Shown in pieces: positions 8,202-17,810 of a stretch of DNA of 31,061 bases (its first letter is position 1; the number at the start of each line of letters is the position of its first letter). The stretch spans positions 1 to 31,061 of the forward strand of contig CBFFRP010000484.1 of NCBI GenBank assembly GCA_965644295.1, in the 5' to 3' direction. Position numbers and translations under genes: made by a program. A model generated the notes under the pieces. The model was not told where the DNA came from. It did no database searches and saw nothing but the letters and a program-made list of their open reading frames with translations. This DNA is from Paraphysomonas bandaiensis (Eukaryota; Chrysophyceae).

Positions 8202-11200
8202 ATGCCAGAGGTATACACTTTACCGGTTCGGGATAATGTTCAAGATCTTACCAAGGAGCAGTTGAAAGACCTGATTCCTCATTTGTGCAGAAGTGCTGTC
8301 GCGATCAAATCCTGGGACACACCAGGATATCCACTGAGTTCGGATGATTTTGATGATTATCGAATACATATGATTGATTTATTTCGAACAGCCTTGGTTT
8401 ATGATGTGATTGATGGTTCTTCTGTCAAACTGCCCCTTCCTGCACCAGATCTTGATGATGATGAAGCTGATTTGATTCGATTGAAACGGCAAATTTTTGA
8501 TGAGAAGTCTCAGATTGTTTATTCATTAATTTGTCATACCTTTAAAGAAAATATTCAAGGTTATGCTCATATGGGGAGAGTTTTACCAGGAGATGGAGTA
8601 AGTGCGTGGAACGGTTTAGAGGAATATATTGAACATACTCGTTCAAATACTACACATGTAGACGAGAAAATTCGATTTTACACAATGGAGCAGAAACGGA
8701 ATGAGTCTATTGATGCTTTTGCAAAGAGGATAATTGATGCTGCTGATCGATTGAATGTACCGATGAGAGATCGAAAACAAATATTGCTCAAAGGATATAT
8801 TGATGTTACTGGACATACTCATGTTCGGAAAATGATTCGGCTGAATACTGCTACGTTGAATTTTGAAGAGACATTGATTCATATTAGGGCAATTATGGCG
8901 ACTCCTGAATTTAGAGGATCAAAGAAACGTAAGAAGGAAGAACCAAGTGTTAGTCATTATTGCAAATATTGTAACAAAATGCGGAAACATACTTCGAATC
9001 AGTGTTTTAAGAAGCCCAAGCATTCTACTTCTACTCAGAGATTCAAATCCACAGTTCAATGCTATAAGTGCTTGCAAATGGGACATTATTCTAATGAATG
9101 CCCTGAGGATATTATGTCCAATGCTGAGGTACCACCGATTGCACAAGATGGAGGTGCTTTTCGTCCTCCGAGGAATGCTGCTGCGAATGGTCGTGGACGA
9201 GGACGTTCCCGAGGCGGTGGTCGTGGTGGTCGTGGTGGACGTGGTGGTCGTAGTAGTCGATCTACAGGTCGAGACACAATTCGTACTCGGTCTATTACAA
9301 ATGGTTCTTCAAGTAGTACTTCTAATCAACAGGATGGCAGACATGTTCAATTTGTTTTACCAGATGATTATGACAGTGAAGAGGATAATGGACGGAAACA
9401 GCGATCTGTATCAATGGTTTTAACATATGATATAGTACATTCTTGTGCAACTCCTTCGTTGAAGAAAGCAAATTTGATGAATATAGATGAAATTGAGTTC
9501 CTTCTCGATGGGGCATGTTTTGATCATCTTGTTAATGATATCAATTATTTTCAGGGCGAATTACAACTGTCAAATCATTTCATTTATGTTGCGGATAAGC
9601 ATCAGTTAAATTCTGATGGAATGGGACATGTATCATATTTTGGTAACGTTCAATTTTATCCAAATTTAGGAAGAAATTTATTATCAGAAGGTTTAATGTT
9701 TGAGCAAGGATGGAGATTTCAACAGCTGTGTAATGGTGATAAAATTGCTAATTTTACTGGAGATGGTTCACGTTATACGATTCATTTTAAACTCGAATCT
9801 CGATATTGGGTGGCGCGTTTACCAATTCATGCGCCACTGTTATGTGTTGGAAGCTCACGGGTATATGAGACTTCAACGGTTCCTTCCTTATCGTCAGTGA
9901 TTAATGAACGGAGTGCGAATATGTTCAATTTTGATCAGAAAGAAGTATTCACTGCGAGTATTTCTGACTTGTCTGAAGTTATATATACGGACACTACTTT
10001 AATCCCAAATAATACAACTGAACAGAGAATTATTTCTAAGTATGTTGCTTGGTGTCCAACTACAGAGTTAAAGAAGGATAAGAATGGAGAAGCGTTTCAG
10101 AATTCTAAAGGAGATATTCCTGTGAAAATGCCTACTGGTTTTGTCGCATTAACTGAGGATACATCTAGACGTTTACGAAATGATAATTCGTTAGTGGTCA
10201 CACAATCTGGGTGTGTTCCAAGAACTCAATTCCTCAGTAAAACGATGTATGAATTCATTTTATTGCATGTCAAATTGGGTCACGTAGCATATTCTACATT
10301 GTATGAAGCGTTGCGAGCGGGAAAACTAAAAGGGTTTCCATATTCATGGCGTCATATTGACATATCAGTATTACCTGCTTGTGACATTGATAAACGGTGC
10401 AAATCTACAAAGTTTCCGATTCCGCATCATACAAGACTACGAGCGACTCATAAAGGTCAGATACTTTATACAGATTTGAAAGGACCAATGTTAGTACCAG
10501 GACATCGAGGACATCGTTATTGGATGATATTTGTAGATGATAAGACTACGATGTCGTGGATTTATTTTCTTAAAAAGAAGTCGGACGCGCTTGTACACGG
10601 ACTTAAGCGTTTAGTACTTGAACATCTTCGTCCACAAGGGATTTCATCCTTTATGTTATTTTCAGATCCTGGAACGGAGTTTGTGAATGATGAATTTCTT
10701 AAGTATTGTATTGAGTCCAATATACGACATGTTACTACTCCAACTGGCAACAAGCGTTATTCGGCACTGGTGGAACGGATGAATAGGACAGTGGCAACAA
10801 AGGAGCGGTGTTTACGAACCTATGCTGGTTTACCGAAAATGACTTGGACTCTTTCTGCGGAGTTTGCCATGATGATGTATGTATTAACACCGTTGACTCA
10901 AACGTTGGATAGCCCATGGTATTTATGGTATGGTACTCATCCTTTTATAGGGAAATTACACGTTTATGGTTGTGAATGTTACTTACATGATTTACATTTT
11001 TCATCGTCTAAAGGAGGTAATCCTGGAGAGTTAGTCCGATTTGTTGGTTATACTCCACATTCCTTATCGACGTTCAAAGTATATCGACCTAGGACAGGGA
11101 GAGTGATTGAGTCAACAGATGTGCGATTTATAGAAACACCACTCAAGTTAGTTTCTCCGTTTGGACGAATGGAGGTCTTACACGATGAAAGTGATGATGA

Positions 11201-13646
11201 TGTTGTCATTAATGATATTGACGTTGACATGTCAGTTGATACCACACAACGAATATCTAAGGCCTCAGAAGACGAGTTCGATGGATATGATTTTGATTAC
11301 ATCCACTATCAGGGAGATAGGGAGGCTGGTGATCAGATAATGAGAAAGACGACTCCTAGCGATGATTTGGGATTGCAGGCTGACGAGTCTAATATTCCTT
11401 TAGCTGAGAGGGTGTCTATGAGTAGGCGAGTAAGACCTATTCGCGATTTTAATCGTGTAGTGAGAGTCATGCATGGCAGTGAGGAAAAACCTCATTGTGT
11501 AGTTAATGAGAGTGATGTGGATAGAGCCCTTCACGATGAGAGTGATGTGGATAGAGCCCTTCACGATGAGAGTGATGTGGATAGAGCCCTTCACGATGAG
11601 AGTGATGTGGATAGAGCCCTTCACGATGAGAGTGATGTGGATAAAACCCTTCACGATGAGAGAGTGTTAGATAGATCCCAGCTCAAGGAACGAAATGATA
11701 TGAGTGCAAAAGGAAGAATGAATCCTGCTAAAAAGGCAAGGTGTGCGAGAAAGAGGAATTTTCATGCAACTGATTCAGGTAAAATGGAATGTGATTCTCC
11801 GACTAAACGAAGTAAACCTCGTGCAACGTCATGCCGACCGAAATCTGTCCATCAAGCGAGGGTTCAACCTTACCGTCACTCCGTTCCTGTACGACGTTCT
11901 ACACGGCAGAAAACCCAAGTTCAGCGTTTATTATTTTATTTGGCATTAATATCAGCAGTCTATGAGCCTACTGTCTTAACAGCGGCGACGGATTCCAATA
12001 AACCTTTGTTTGCTGACAATGATTATGGTGATCATGTATATGCAGTGTTTGATGAACCTCAGTCATATGCCGACGCTTGTCGGTCAGAAGATTCAGAACA
12101 ATGGACTGAGGCAATGCAAGAAGAATTATCAGGTTTATCAGAACAAGGTACATGGGAAATTGTCGACAAGCCGCCTGATGCAAATTTATTGAGAACTAAA
12201 TGGGTGTTCAAGAAGAAAGTGAATAAAGAGGGCGAAGTTATTCGATATAGAGCAAGGTTGGTGGTTAAGGGTTATACTCAGGTACATGGAGTGGATTATG
12301 ATGAGACTTATTCACCTGTTGTACGTCACTCCACCTTGCGTATTGTATTAGCATTATGTGCACATTATGGATTGTATACTAAGCATTTGGATGTGCCGAA
12401 GGCCTTCCCACAATCCGATATTGATTATGAGTGTTATATGCATGCACCAACGGGAACCACACTTCCCAAAGGTAAATGTTATAAACTGTTGAAATCTATC
12501 TATGGTCTTAAACAGGCTAGTAGGTTATTTCATCATATGTTGTCACAATATCTTACATCTGTTGGTTTTACACAATGTGTATCGGACACGTGTGTTTATT
12601 ATTATCAGAATGGTGATGACTTTGCGATTGCATGTATATATGTGGATGATATATTTCTGGCAGCATCTAATATTGATCTTATATCTCAGTTTAGTAATGT
12701 TCTGCATGAAAAATTCAATACAAATGATTTAGGTCAAGTGGATTGGTTTTTGGGTATTCGTATTTACACTTCATCTGATAGACATACTATTCAATTGTCT
12801 CAGTCTCAATATGTACACAATATATTGGACAGTCTTCCTATTATCGATGATTTGAATACATCACCTATACCCATGGCACCCACTGCTGTTTTATCAAAAT
12901 CTATGTCTCCACAATGTGATGATGATAAATTATTTATGGAAACAGTACCATATAGACGTGTGGTAGGACAACTCATGTATTTAATGGTGTGTACACGTCC
13001 AGACATTGCTTTTGCTGTATGTACTGTGGCTAGATTTTTGTCTAACCCTGGTAGGCAACACTGGAACGCAGTACTGAACATTCTCAAATATTTAAAAGGC
13101 ACTACTGATTTACGGATAACATATAAGCGTCAAGGTGACGGACCACCTGCTATATCGGGCTTCTGTGATGCAAACTGGGCTACCTTTGATGTTGATAAAC
13201 GAAGGTCGCATACAGGGTTCGTCTTTTATCTCTCTGGAGGACCTATTGCATGGAAATCGAAGTTACAGACGTCAATTGCACTTTCTTCTATGGATTCTGA
13301 GTATTATGCCATGGGAGATGCGACCAAGGAGTCCATGTCGTTAGGAGATACTTATCATGAAGTTCATCAATTGCGTCAGTGTCATGATAGTAAGAAGTCG
13401 ACCACCATTTATGTGGATAATACATCGGCTATAAAGCTCGCTCAAAATCCGGTATTCCATAGGAGATCCAAACATATAGCGATTAGGCATCATTTCATTC
13501 GGCAATTACTAACAGACGGAATTGTGGATTTTCAGTATATTTCTACTCAGGATAATCTTGCCGATCTATTCACCAAACCGTTGGCGAAGCCTCTGTTTAG
13601 AAGGCTGCGTCGGCTTGTGGTTGGTGAATGTAATGGTTTACTCTGA
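8202..13646 (+). CDS. Ty1/copia Gag-Pol polyprotein, 1814 aa
   Basis: One uninterrupted ORF encodes all functions needed for retrotransposition. Gag has two zinc knuckles, an atypical one at residue 254 (C-x2-C-x5-H-x4-C) and a canonical C-x2-C-x4-H-x4-C at 287, then an RGG-rich stretch around 329-356. The protease region near 436 reads LLDGACFDHL where copia proteases have D-S-G-A, so the serine is absent. The integrase has H689, H694, C727 and C733 of the zinc module and D758, D822, E858 (D-D-35-E). A five-fold DESDVDRALH repeat lies between integrase and RT. The RT has KHLDVPKAF, YGLKQASR and YVDD at 1480-1483. RNase H follows (SSMDSEYYAM) and the end has HIAIRHHFIR and LADLFTKPL. Gag and Pol are in one frame, so no frameshift is needed. 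Domain order and motifs are seen directly. Confidence 0.96.
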   Translation: MPEVYTLPVRDNVQDLTKEQLKDLIPHLCRSAVAIKSWDTPGYPLSSDDFDDYRIHMIDLFRTALVYDVIDGSSVKLPLPAPDLDDDEADLIRLKRQIFDEKSQIVYSLICHTFKENIQGYAHMGRVLPGDGVSAWNGLEEYIEHTRSNTTHVDEKIRFYTMEQKRNESIDAFAKRIIDAADRLNVPMRDRKQILLKGYIDVTGHTHVRKMIRLNTATLNFEETLIHIRAIMATPEFRGSKKRKKEEPSVSHYCKYCNKMRKHTSNQCFKKPKHSTSTQRFKSTVQCYKCLQMGHYSNECPEDIMSNAEVPPIAQDGGAFRPPRNAAANGRGRGRSRGGGRGGRGGRGGRSSRSTGRDTIRTRSITNGSSSSTSNQQDGRHVQFVLPDDYDSEEDNGRKQRSVSMVLTYDIVHSCATPSLKKANLMNIDEIEFLLDGACFDHLVNDINYFQGELQLSNHFIYVADKHQLNSDGMGHVSYFGNVQFYPNLGRNLLSEGLMFEQGWRFQQLCNGDKIANFTGDGSRYTIHFKLESRYWVARLPIHAPLLCVGSSRVYETSTVPSLSSVINERSANMFNFDQKEVFTASISDLSEVIYTDTTLIPNNTTEQRIISKYVAWCPTTELKKDKNGEAFQNSKGDIPVKMPTGFVALTEDTSRRLRNDNSLVVTQSGCVPRTQFLSKTMYEFILLHVKLGHVAYSTLYEALRAGKLKGFPYSWRHIDISVLPACDIDKRCKSTKFPIPHHTRLRATHKGQILYTDLKGPMLVPGHRGHRYWMIFVDDKTTMSWIYFLKKKSDALVHGLKRLVLEHLRPQGISSFMLFSDPGTEFVNDEFLKYCIESNIRHVTTPTGNKRYSALVERMNRTVATKERCLRTYAGLPKMTWTLSAEFAMMMYVLTPLTQTLDSPWYLWYGTHPFIGKLHVYGCECYLHDLHFSSSKGGNPGELVRFVGYTPHSLSTFKVYRPRTGRVIESTDVRFIETPLKLVSPFGRMEVLHDESDDDVVINDIDVDMSVDTTQRISKASEDEFDGYDFDYIHYQGDREAGDQIMRKTTPSDDLGLQADESNIPLAERVSMSRRVRPIRDFNRVVRVMHGSEEKPHCVVNESDVDRALHDESDVDRALHDESDVDRALHDESDVDRALHDESDVDKTLHDERVLDRSQLKERNDMSAKGRMNPAKKARCARKRNFHATDSGKMECDSPTKRSKPRATSCRPKSVHQARVQPYRHSVPVRRSTRQKTQVQRLLFYLALISAVYEPTVLTAATDSNKPLFADNDYGDHVYAVFDEPQSYADACRSEDSEQWTEAMQEELSGLSEQGTWEIVDKPPDANLLRTKWVFKKKVNKEGEVIRYRARLVVKGYTQVHGVDYDETYSPVVRHSTLRIVLALCAHYGLYTKHLDVPKAFPQSDIDYECYMHAPTGTTLPKGKCYKLLKSIYGLKQASRLFHHMLSQYLTSVGFTQCVSDTCVYYYQNGDDFAIACIYVDDIFLAASNIDLISQFSNVLHEKFNTNDLGQVDWFLGIRIYTSSDRHTIQLSQSQYVHNILDSLPIIDDLNTSPIPMAPTAVLSKSMSPQCDDDKLFMETVPYRRVVGQLMYLMVCTRPDIAFAVCTVARFLSNPGRQHWNAVLNILKYLKGTTDLRITYKRQGDGPPAISGFCDANWATFDVDKRRSHTGFVFYLSGGPIAWKSKLQTSIALSSMDSEYYAMGDATKESMSLGDTYHEVHQLRQCHDSKKSTTIYVDNTSAIKLAQNPVFHRRSKHIAIRHHFIRQLLTDGIVDFQYISTQDNLADLFTKPLAKPLFRRLRRLVVGECNGLL
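11505..11654 (+). repeat. Five-copy 30-bp coding repeat in copia Pol
   Basis: Five 30-base units encode DESDVDRALH (the first with N for D, the fifth with KT for RA), between the integrase and RT domains. A degenerate sixth unit follows. This is the hinge region of the polyprotein, where length changes are probably tolerated. Confidence 0.92.
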
Positions 13647-14022
13647 TGTTTTTTTTATCTCCTGAAATGTGTAGTGTACCTATATACGAGTATTGTTGTA
13701 TGTTTTTACATATTGTATCTATATAAGAGAATGTTCTGTGTGTGTCCTATCCATCTATACAATAAGTCATGTTGAGGTATGACTAGACGGGAGCGTAATT
13801 GGTGTAGACGGTTTACCCGTTGACCTTGTGCGTCTACTTATATTGAAATATGGGCATTATGTTTACTGATATAAATACCTGCTTATGTTTTTTTTTTCCC
13901 ATTAAGATGAGAATTTGGGTTTTTATTTATACAAAGGTATAGTTGAAGTTGATCTACATGGTTCTACTGACTGAAGAAAGTTCTACACTCTGTATCCTGC
14001 GCACGCTAGGATATAGGGAGGC
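13647..14022 (+). other. Copia 3' untranslated region and polypurine tract
   Basis: No gene is visible. The last bases, ATATAGGGAGGC at 14011-14022, hold the purine tract expected to prime plus-strand DNA synthesis immediately before the 3' LTR. A short sequence at about 13992-14011 resembles the start of the LTR (ATCCTGCG-ACG-TAG). Confidence 0.6.
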
Positions 14023-14353
14023 ACTTGGATTGTGATATCCTGCGTACGGTAGTACACTGTACTGCAGTACACTGTACAGTAGTACATGGTACACAGGTAC
14101 ACAGTACAGTGGTATACAGTACAGCGGTATACAGTACAGAGTATACAGTCATGGATAGTATACAGTGTCATGCATGATATATAGTACCGTATAGAGTATA
14201 CTATACAGTACGACGTAGATGTTGGATTCAGTGTAGTACACCGAGGGCTGATTTTTGCCCTTGGAGTCATTTTGTTAGACTGATGTTATTTGGTCGCTTT
14301 GTAGATCAGCTCATAATTAAGCATTATTCGCTTTTCTGTTTCTCTTGCTTACG
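14023..14353 (+). repeat. 3' LTR of the copia element
   Basis: A second 331-base LTR that I read as identical to 7829-8159. It is followed directly by ATATA, the target duplication copy that also precedes the 5' LTR. Confidence 0.95.
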
Positions 14354-14398
14354 ATATAAAACAATTTAAAAAAATATTATATATATATATTATATATC

Positions 14399-14566
14399 AT
14401 GCCTGGAGAGATTAAAAGAAAGTGTAAACATTGTGATAAAACTATAAAACGAATAAACAAAGATTGGGAGTCAAGAGAATATCATAAGAAATGCTATAAA
14501 GAGATTGAAGAGATGAAGTCGATGATTATGAATATGGAGAAATATAAGAAGATGTATGATCTATAA
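14399..14566 (+). CDS. Small zinc-finger protein, 55 aa
   Basis: A very short ORF with coding character: MPGEIKRKCKHC at the start, with C9, C12, H29 and C32 forming C-x2-C-x16-H-x2-C, then a Met/Lys/Glu-rich helix. A TATATATATATTATATATC run ends right before the ATG, like other genes of the element. It was next to fibre 1 before the copia insertion. Possible roles are DNA or RNA binding or transcriptional control; I do not recognise a family. The coding call rests on the conserved cysteine pattern and the promoter motif. Confidence 0.6.
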   Translation: MPGEIKRKCKHCDKTIKRINKDWESREYHKKCYKEIEEMKSMIMNMEKYKKMYDL

Positions 14567-14628
14567 ATTCTGTTGTTATTATGTTAGTTAGTATTATATA
14601 TACATATGTATATGTAACGTTTTAAAAA

Positions 14629-14952
14629 TTAATAGCCTTGTTCAGGTTTGATATAAGTGCCGTGTGAATCATCATATTCTTTTAATAGTTTTTGTCTTTT
14701 CTCATAAGCTTTAGTTTTTTCAAGTTGTTCACTTGGTAAGTTTCTATTAATAGGATTCTTATAATATATTTGTTGTCTTTCACTGAGAAGTTCAACTTGT
14801 TTTTTTCGTTTCTGTATTTCTAAGTCTTTGATCAAGGCTTTGTATCCTTCAATTTGTTTTACTATGTTTGATATTTCTGTTTGGACTTGAGGTTTCTTTG
14901 TCTTTGGTATTGCAAAGAGTTCATTTTTTAAACAAATAACAAAATCGCTCAT
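14629..14952 (-). CDS. Coiled-coil protein of unknown function, 107 aa
   Basis: The start MSDFVICLKNEL follows TATTATATACAG on the minus strand. The middle (residues about 25-60) is a charged helix with heptad-like spacing (IVKQIEGYKALIKDLEIQKRKK), and the rest is Lys/Glu/Tyr-rich. No catalytic motif or membrane segment is seen. It is the last gene of the long minus-strand block, 35 bases beyond the lipase stop. I do not recognise it. Confidence 0.6.
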   Translation of the reverse strand: MSDFVICLKNELFAIPKTKKPQVQTEISNIVKQIEGYKALIKDLEIQKRKKQVELLSERQQIYYKNPINRNLPSEQLEKTKAYEKRQKLLKEYDDSHGTYIKPEQGY

Positions 14953-14987
14953 CTGTATATAATAGATTTAGAAATTGTTTTATATAT

Positions 14988-15671
14988 TTATTTCCCGAAT
15001 TTTTTACCAGGTTTTAAATATTTCAATTCATCTGTATTATGAGACCTCAAAAGATTATTAGTTCTTGAATTAAATACATGTGATTTATTATCATTGGAAT
15101 TGAAATGATTCAAAGATGATACAGGGTCATTATGTGTTTTAATATCTATTTGATTGTCATTAGTTCTTCTTGTCATTTCTAAAGGAGATATTGCCTTATT
15201 AAATGTAATAACGTTTTTCGAATTCTTCCCTACTTCCTCTGCAACGAGGCCACCTAAAGAATGTCCTAAAGTGTGCATGTTTTCAGTTCCATATTTCTTT
15301 TCTGCTTTCTTTTGTATCTTTTTAGCATGCTTAAATCTATTTCCTCTATGTCCAAATAATAAGCCTGTATCAGTTAATACATCTTGTTTAGAGTTTGTCC
15401 CACGATGAACAACAACGGGCATATTGTTTTCTTCATCATAATAAACTTTTGTTCTATTTCCAGATAAATGCTTATCAACTTTAAAATTACCTACATCTTT
15501 GTTTTTTTTGTTATATGAAGACTTTAATAACTTTCTTGTTTCATCTGCCGTTAGAGTGCCACCTTTCATTTCATAATATAATGCTTTGCACACAGGATCG
15601 GACAAGGCTTCATTATACTTCATATTATTTTGTTCGCTGTAATCTTTTACGTGTTGTATCCATTTTGACAT
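14988..15671 (-). CDS. Class 3-type lipase (alpha/beta hydrolase), 227 aa
   Basis: Probable lipid esterase. It has HRGTNSKQDVLTDT, the conserved strand and loop of class 3 lipases, and the nucleophile elbow HTLGHSLGG, with catalytic Ser138 counted from the start chosen here. The acid and histidine are likely in the C-terminal third (NDPVSSLNHF or nearby) but cannot be fixed by eye. The start MSKWIQHV at 15671 is preferred over the upstream in-frame ATG at 15695 because TATATATAG lies between them. Residues 35-38 are MKGG, matching the adenain-type (M/I/L)xGG cleavage rule, so an N-terminal piece may be removed during maturation. Lying beside capsid genes, it could help breach a host membrane during entry or exit. 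That role is inference. Confidence 0.78.
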   Translation of the reverse strand: MSKWIQHVKDYSEQNNMKYNEALSDPVCKALYYEMKGGTLTADETRKLLKSSYNKKNKDVGNFKVDKHLSGNRTKVYYDEENNMPVVVHRGTNSKQDVLTDTGLLFGHRGNRFKHAKKIQKKAEKKYGTENMHTLGHSLGGLVAEEVGKNSKNVITFNKAISPLEMTRRTNDNQIDIKTHNDPVSSLNHFNSNDNKSHVFNSRTNNLLRSHNTDELKYLKPGKKFGK

Positions 15672-15802
15672 ATCACTACTATATATATTACACATATATA
15701 ATAAAATAAAATAGTTTTATAATGCAATTAATAGAATTGGGAATATTCTTTGAATGACGATTTTAACTAGAATTTCAACAATCAAAGACTTAATAAAAGA
15801 CT
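15672..15802. other. Intergenic region upstream of the lipase
   Basis: It holds the TATATATTACACATATAT promoter-like tract of the lipase at its left side. No gene is seen in the rest. Confidence 0.4.
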
Positions 15803-16342
15803 TTAAGAAGCTTTCATCGTCATTGAAAAAAAATTTCTAAGTCTTGTTGCTAATCTTCTGAATATGTTACTTCTTTTAACTTTATGCATTACATTATTAA
15901 TACTATGTAATAAGTATGTTTCATCATTGTTAAAATATGGTTTCATTAGTTCAACAACAGCTTCCATTTTCATAGTGTTCCTTTGTTCTTTATCACCATA
16001 TATAAAAAAGTATTCAGCAATATCTAAGACAGCCACTAATAATTCACTATCATATTTATTGCTTCTTGGATCAAGAGGCTTTAAAGTTTCCTTCAAGTTT
16101 TCTAAGAACACAGCTTTTTGATTATCTAGTTTATACTTCTTTCTTAAGTTTCTGTATGATTTAAGCCGCTTAAGATTGTGATTGTAAAGTGTTTTTGGAG
16201 GCAATTCACGCATTGATTCTTGCTTTTGAATAACAGGAGGAGCCTTAAATGAATCAAAAGGATTTGAATCAGATTCAACAATTGATTTATATGTTTCAGG
16301 CATCGCGTCTGTTGGTTTACTGGGAGTAGTCAATTTTTTCAT
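15803..16342 (-). CDS. Unknown protein, 179 aa
   Basis: The start MKKLTTPSKPTD follows TTATATATATATAG. The first 60 residues are Pro/Ser-rich and probably disordered; the remainder is predicted helical, with a basic stretch NLKRLKSYRNLRKKYK and a basic C-terminus VKRSNIFRRLATRLRNF. No motif identifies it. Its place between lipase and protease in the virion-gene block suggests a structural or DNA-associated protein, but nothing in the sequence proves this. Confidence 0.6.
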   Translation of the reverse strand: MKKLTTPSKPTDAMPETYKSIVESDSNPFDSFKAPPVIQKQESMRELPPKTLYNHNLKRLKSYRNLRKKYKLDNQKAVFLENLKETLKPLDPRSNKYDSELLVAVLDIAEYFFIYGDKEQRNTMKMEAVVELMKPYFNNDETYLLHSINNVMHKVKRSNIFRRLATRLRNFFSMTMKAS

Positions 16343-16401
16343 CTATATATATATAAATTGCAGATTTAAAAAATTATATAATTCTTTAACACAAATTAAA
16401 A

Positions 16402-16896
16402 TTATTTCTTTAAGTCATTTTCATAGATTTCTTTAAATCTTCTTTTCAATATCTTCACATTCTTCTCTGTGTTACTTGTATCAAAAGGTTTAAGAAATAA
16501 GTTTAAATGATAACCTAAACTTCTTATATCATCTTTAAAACTTCTTAGATTATTGAAATGATAAAGAAAGTAAACACAATAAAAACCACAAGAAGTATCT
16601 TTCACACCTTGTATATGATCACATGAATATATTAACTTCTTCTTATTACAAAAACTTATAACTTCTCTAGGGGGTGCGAGTCCATATGAATCAAAATATA
16701 CACAAGTTTTTTTAAAACACTTCAAAGCTACCCAATGAGAACCCATACCTTTATCACTATCTTCTAAGTTTATTATATAGTTTCCATTGTTCTTAGCTTT
16801 ACCTAATAACTTATTCTTACTCACTATTTGATTAAGATTAATGCCTTTCAACATAAGATAATGTGTTAAATCTCCATTGGTTGTTGTATAATCCAT
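16402..16896 (-). CDS. Adenain-like maturation cysteine protease, 164 aa
   Basis: A C48/C5-type protease that cleaves capsid-associated precursors during virion maturation, part of the conserved morphogenesis set of Polintons, PLVs, virophages and adenoviruses. Catalytic residues in order are His54 (GMGSHWVALK), Asp69 (VYFDSYG), Gln96 (HIQGVKD) and Cys103 (TSCGFYCVYF). The length is shorter than adenovirus protease but normal for this branch. The start MDYTTTNGD directly follows ATATATA. It lies immediately downstream of the pX-like gene and the major capsid gene. Candidate substrates in this window have (M/I/L)xGG sites: the lipase, the pX-like protein and the 99-aa protein. The family assignment is strong; the substrates are inferred. 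Confidence 0.92.
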   Translation of the reverse strand: MDYTTTNGDLTHYLMLKGINLNQIVSKNKLLGKAKNNGNYIINLEDSDKGMGSHWVALKCFKKTCVYFDSYGLAPPREVISFCNKKKLIYSCDHIQGVKDTSCGFYCVYFLYHFNNLRSFKDDIRSLGYHLNLFLKPFDTSNTEKNVKILKRRFKEIYENDLKK

Positions 16897-16913
16897 TATA
16901 TATTACATTTACA

Positions 16914-17696
16914 TTATTTTTTCTTTCCACAATGAGGACAATGACAACAAGTATTAGGTAAAGTAAGCATTACAGGGTCAAACCCAGGGTGTCCCGCTCT
17001 AACTAGATTACTTCCATCGTCTTTAAGTTTAACGGGTTCCTTTCCTTTGTAATCCACTTCTACTACTCCAGCACCTAATGTTCTAAATGATGAGCCAGTC
17101 AGTTTCTTTTTAACTTTCTTTACTTGCTTTGATGGAAGATAAGGATTACCACTTCCTTTAGTTGGAGGAGAATTTGAAGATTGATTTGCATGTTCTCTTA
17201 GTGCATTAAAGTCATTTACAAATTGACTTTTTTTCTTTTCATCTTTTCTATCTTCAATATGATCAACACCACTTCTAACTAACTTATCACCTAAACGGGT
17301 TGTAGTATTCAATAGATTATATGAATCACTAACAACGGGAATACCTAAATCACCAACAACAGCAAAATCATTGACAGTGTTTTTAACCTTTCTTGAAGTA
17401 TTTTTAACCTTTCTTCCTAAGTTTGGGTCTTTGAATGTCTTTTTAACTTGTTTCTTAGTCTTATTGAAAGCACTTCTAATGTTTTGTTTTAGATTACCAC
17501 CTTCAATTTCATTATCGTCTAATGTTAGTCGCATTCCTTTTGACTTATTATAAGAGTTTTCAAGTTTTTTTAAGTTCCTGTCAGATAAAGCAACTGGAAA
17601 GCCGAAGCCGATTTGGTCTGGTCTAACTTGTATATTGTGTTTGTTTGATAACTTTCTTAATTGAGTTTCAGATAGATTGAGTTTTACTTGATGCAT
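16914..17696 (-). CDS. Basic pX-like virion protein, 260 aa
   Basis: The N-terminus (VKLNLSETQLRKLSNKH, then VALSDRNLKKLENSYNKSKG) is a pair of similar Leu/Lys helical segments, a pattern I associate with the adenovirus pX-like proteins of adintoviruses and Polintons. It is followed by an adenain-type site I64-E-G-G67. A very basic region (SAFNKTKKQVKKTFKDP) could bind packaged DNA. The C-terminus ends CCHCPHCGKKK, a probable zinc-binding knuckle. The start MHQVKL follows TAATATATATA. It lies between the protease and the major capsid gene, consistent with a virion core or vertex role. Basic character and motifs are seen; family membership is moderately sure. Confidence 0.68.
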   Translation of the reverse strand: MHQVKLNLSETQLRKLSNKHNIQVRPDQIGFGFPVALSDRNLKKLENSYNKSKGMRLTLDDNEIEGGNLKQNIRSAFNKTKKQVKKTFKDPNLGRKVKNTSRKVKNTVNDFAVVGDLGIPVVSDSYNLLNTTTRLGDKLVRSGVDHIEDRKDEKKKSQFVNDFNALREHANQSSNSPPTKGSGNPYLPSKQVKKVKKKLTGSSFRTLGAGVVEVDYKGKEPVKLKDDGSNLVRAGHPGFDPVMLTLPNTCCHCPHCGKKK

Positions 17697-17754
17697 TATA
17701 TATATTATGTTGAGATAATAATTAGTTTATATTAAATATTATCATGCTAAAAAT

Positions 17755-17810
17755 CTTTTGTATATTCTTTTTCCTGTTGCTACCGAATGATTTCAAAGAA
17801 GATATTAAAA
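17755..17810 (-). repeat. Decayed duplicate of the major capsid gene 3' end
   Basis: The stretch TCTTTTTCCTGTTGCTAC then CGAATGATTTC at about 17765-17793 repeats the segment at 17840-17877 inside the capsid gene, with small gaps. On the minus strand it follows the capsid stop codon, so it looks like a partial tandem duplication of the gene end that is now non-coding. Confidence 0.75.

Larger units (their letters stand above)
7829..14353 (+). mobile_element. Complete Ty1/copia LTR retrotransposon
   Basis: The element is bounded by two 331-base LTRs (7829-8159 and 14023-14353) and flanked by ATATA at 7824-7828 and 14354-14358, a 5-bp target duplication. A primer-binding site follows the 5' LTR at 8160, and a purine-rich tract ends just before the 3' LTR. 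One long ORF encodes Gag-protease-integrase-RT-RNase H in copia order. The insertion lies between fibre 1 and the small zinc-finger gene at 14399 and breaks no viral gene. LTRs that read as identical and an open ORF point to recent insertion. Confidence 0.96.

Noticed and set aside
8947-9423. 158-aa frame with a Val-rich stretch inside the copia Gag region
   Set aside because: Shadow of the RGG-rich coding sequence in another frame of a clearly functional ORF.
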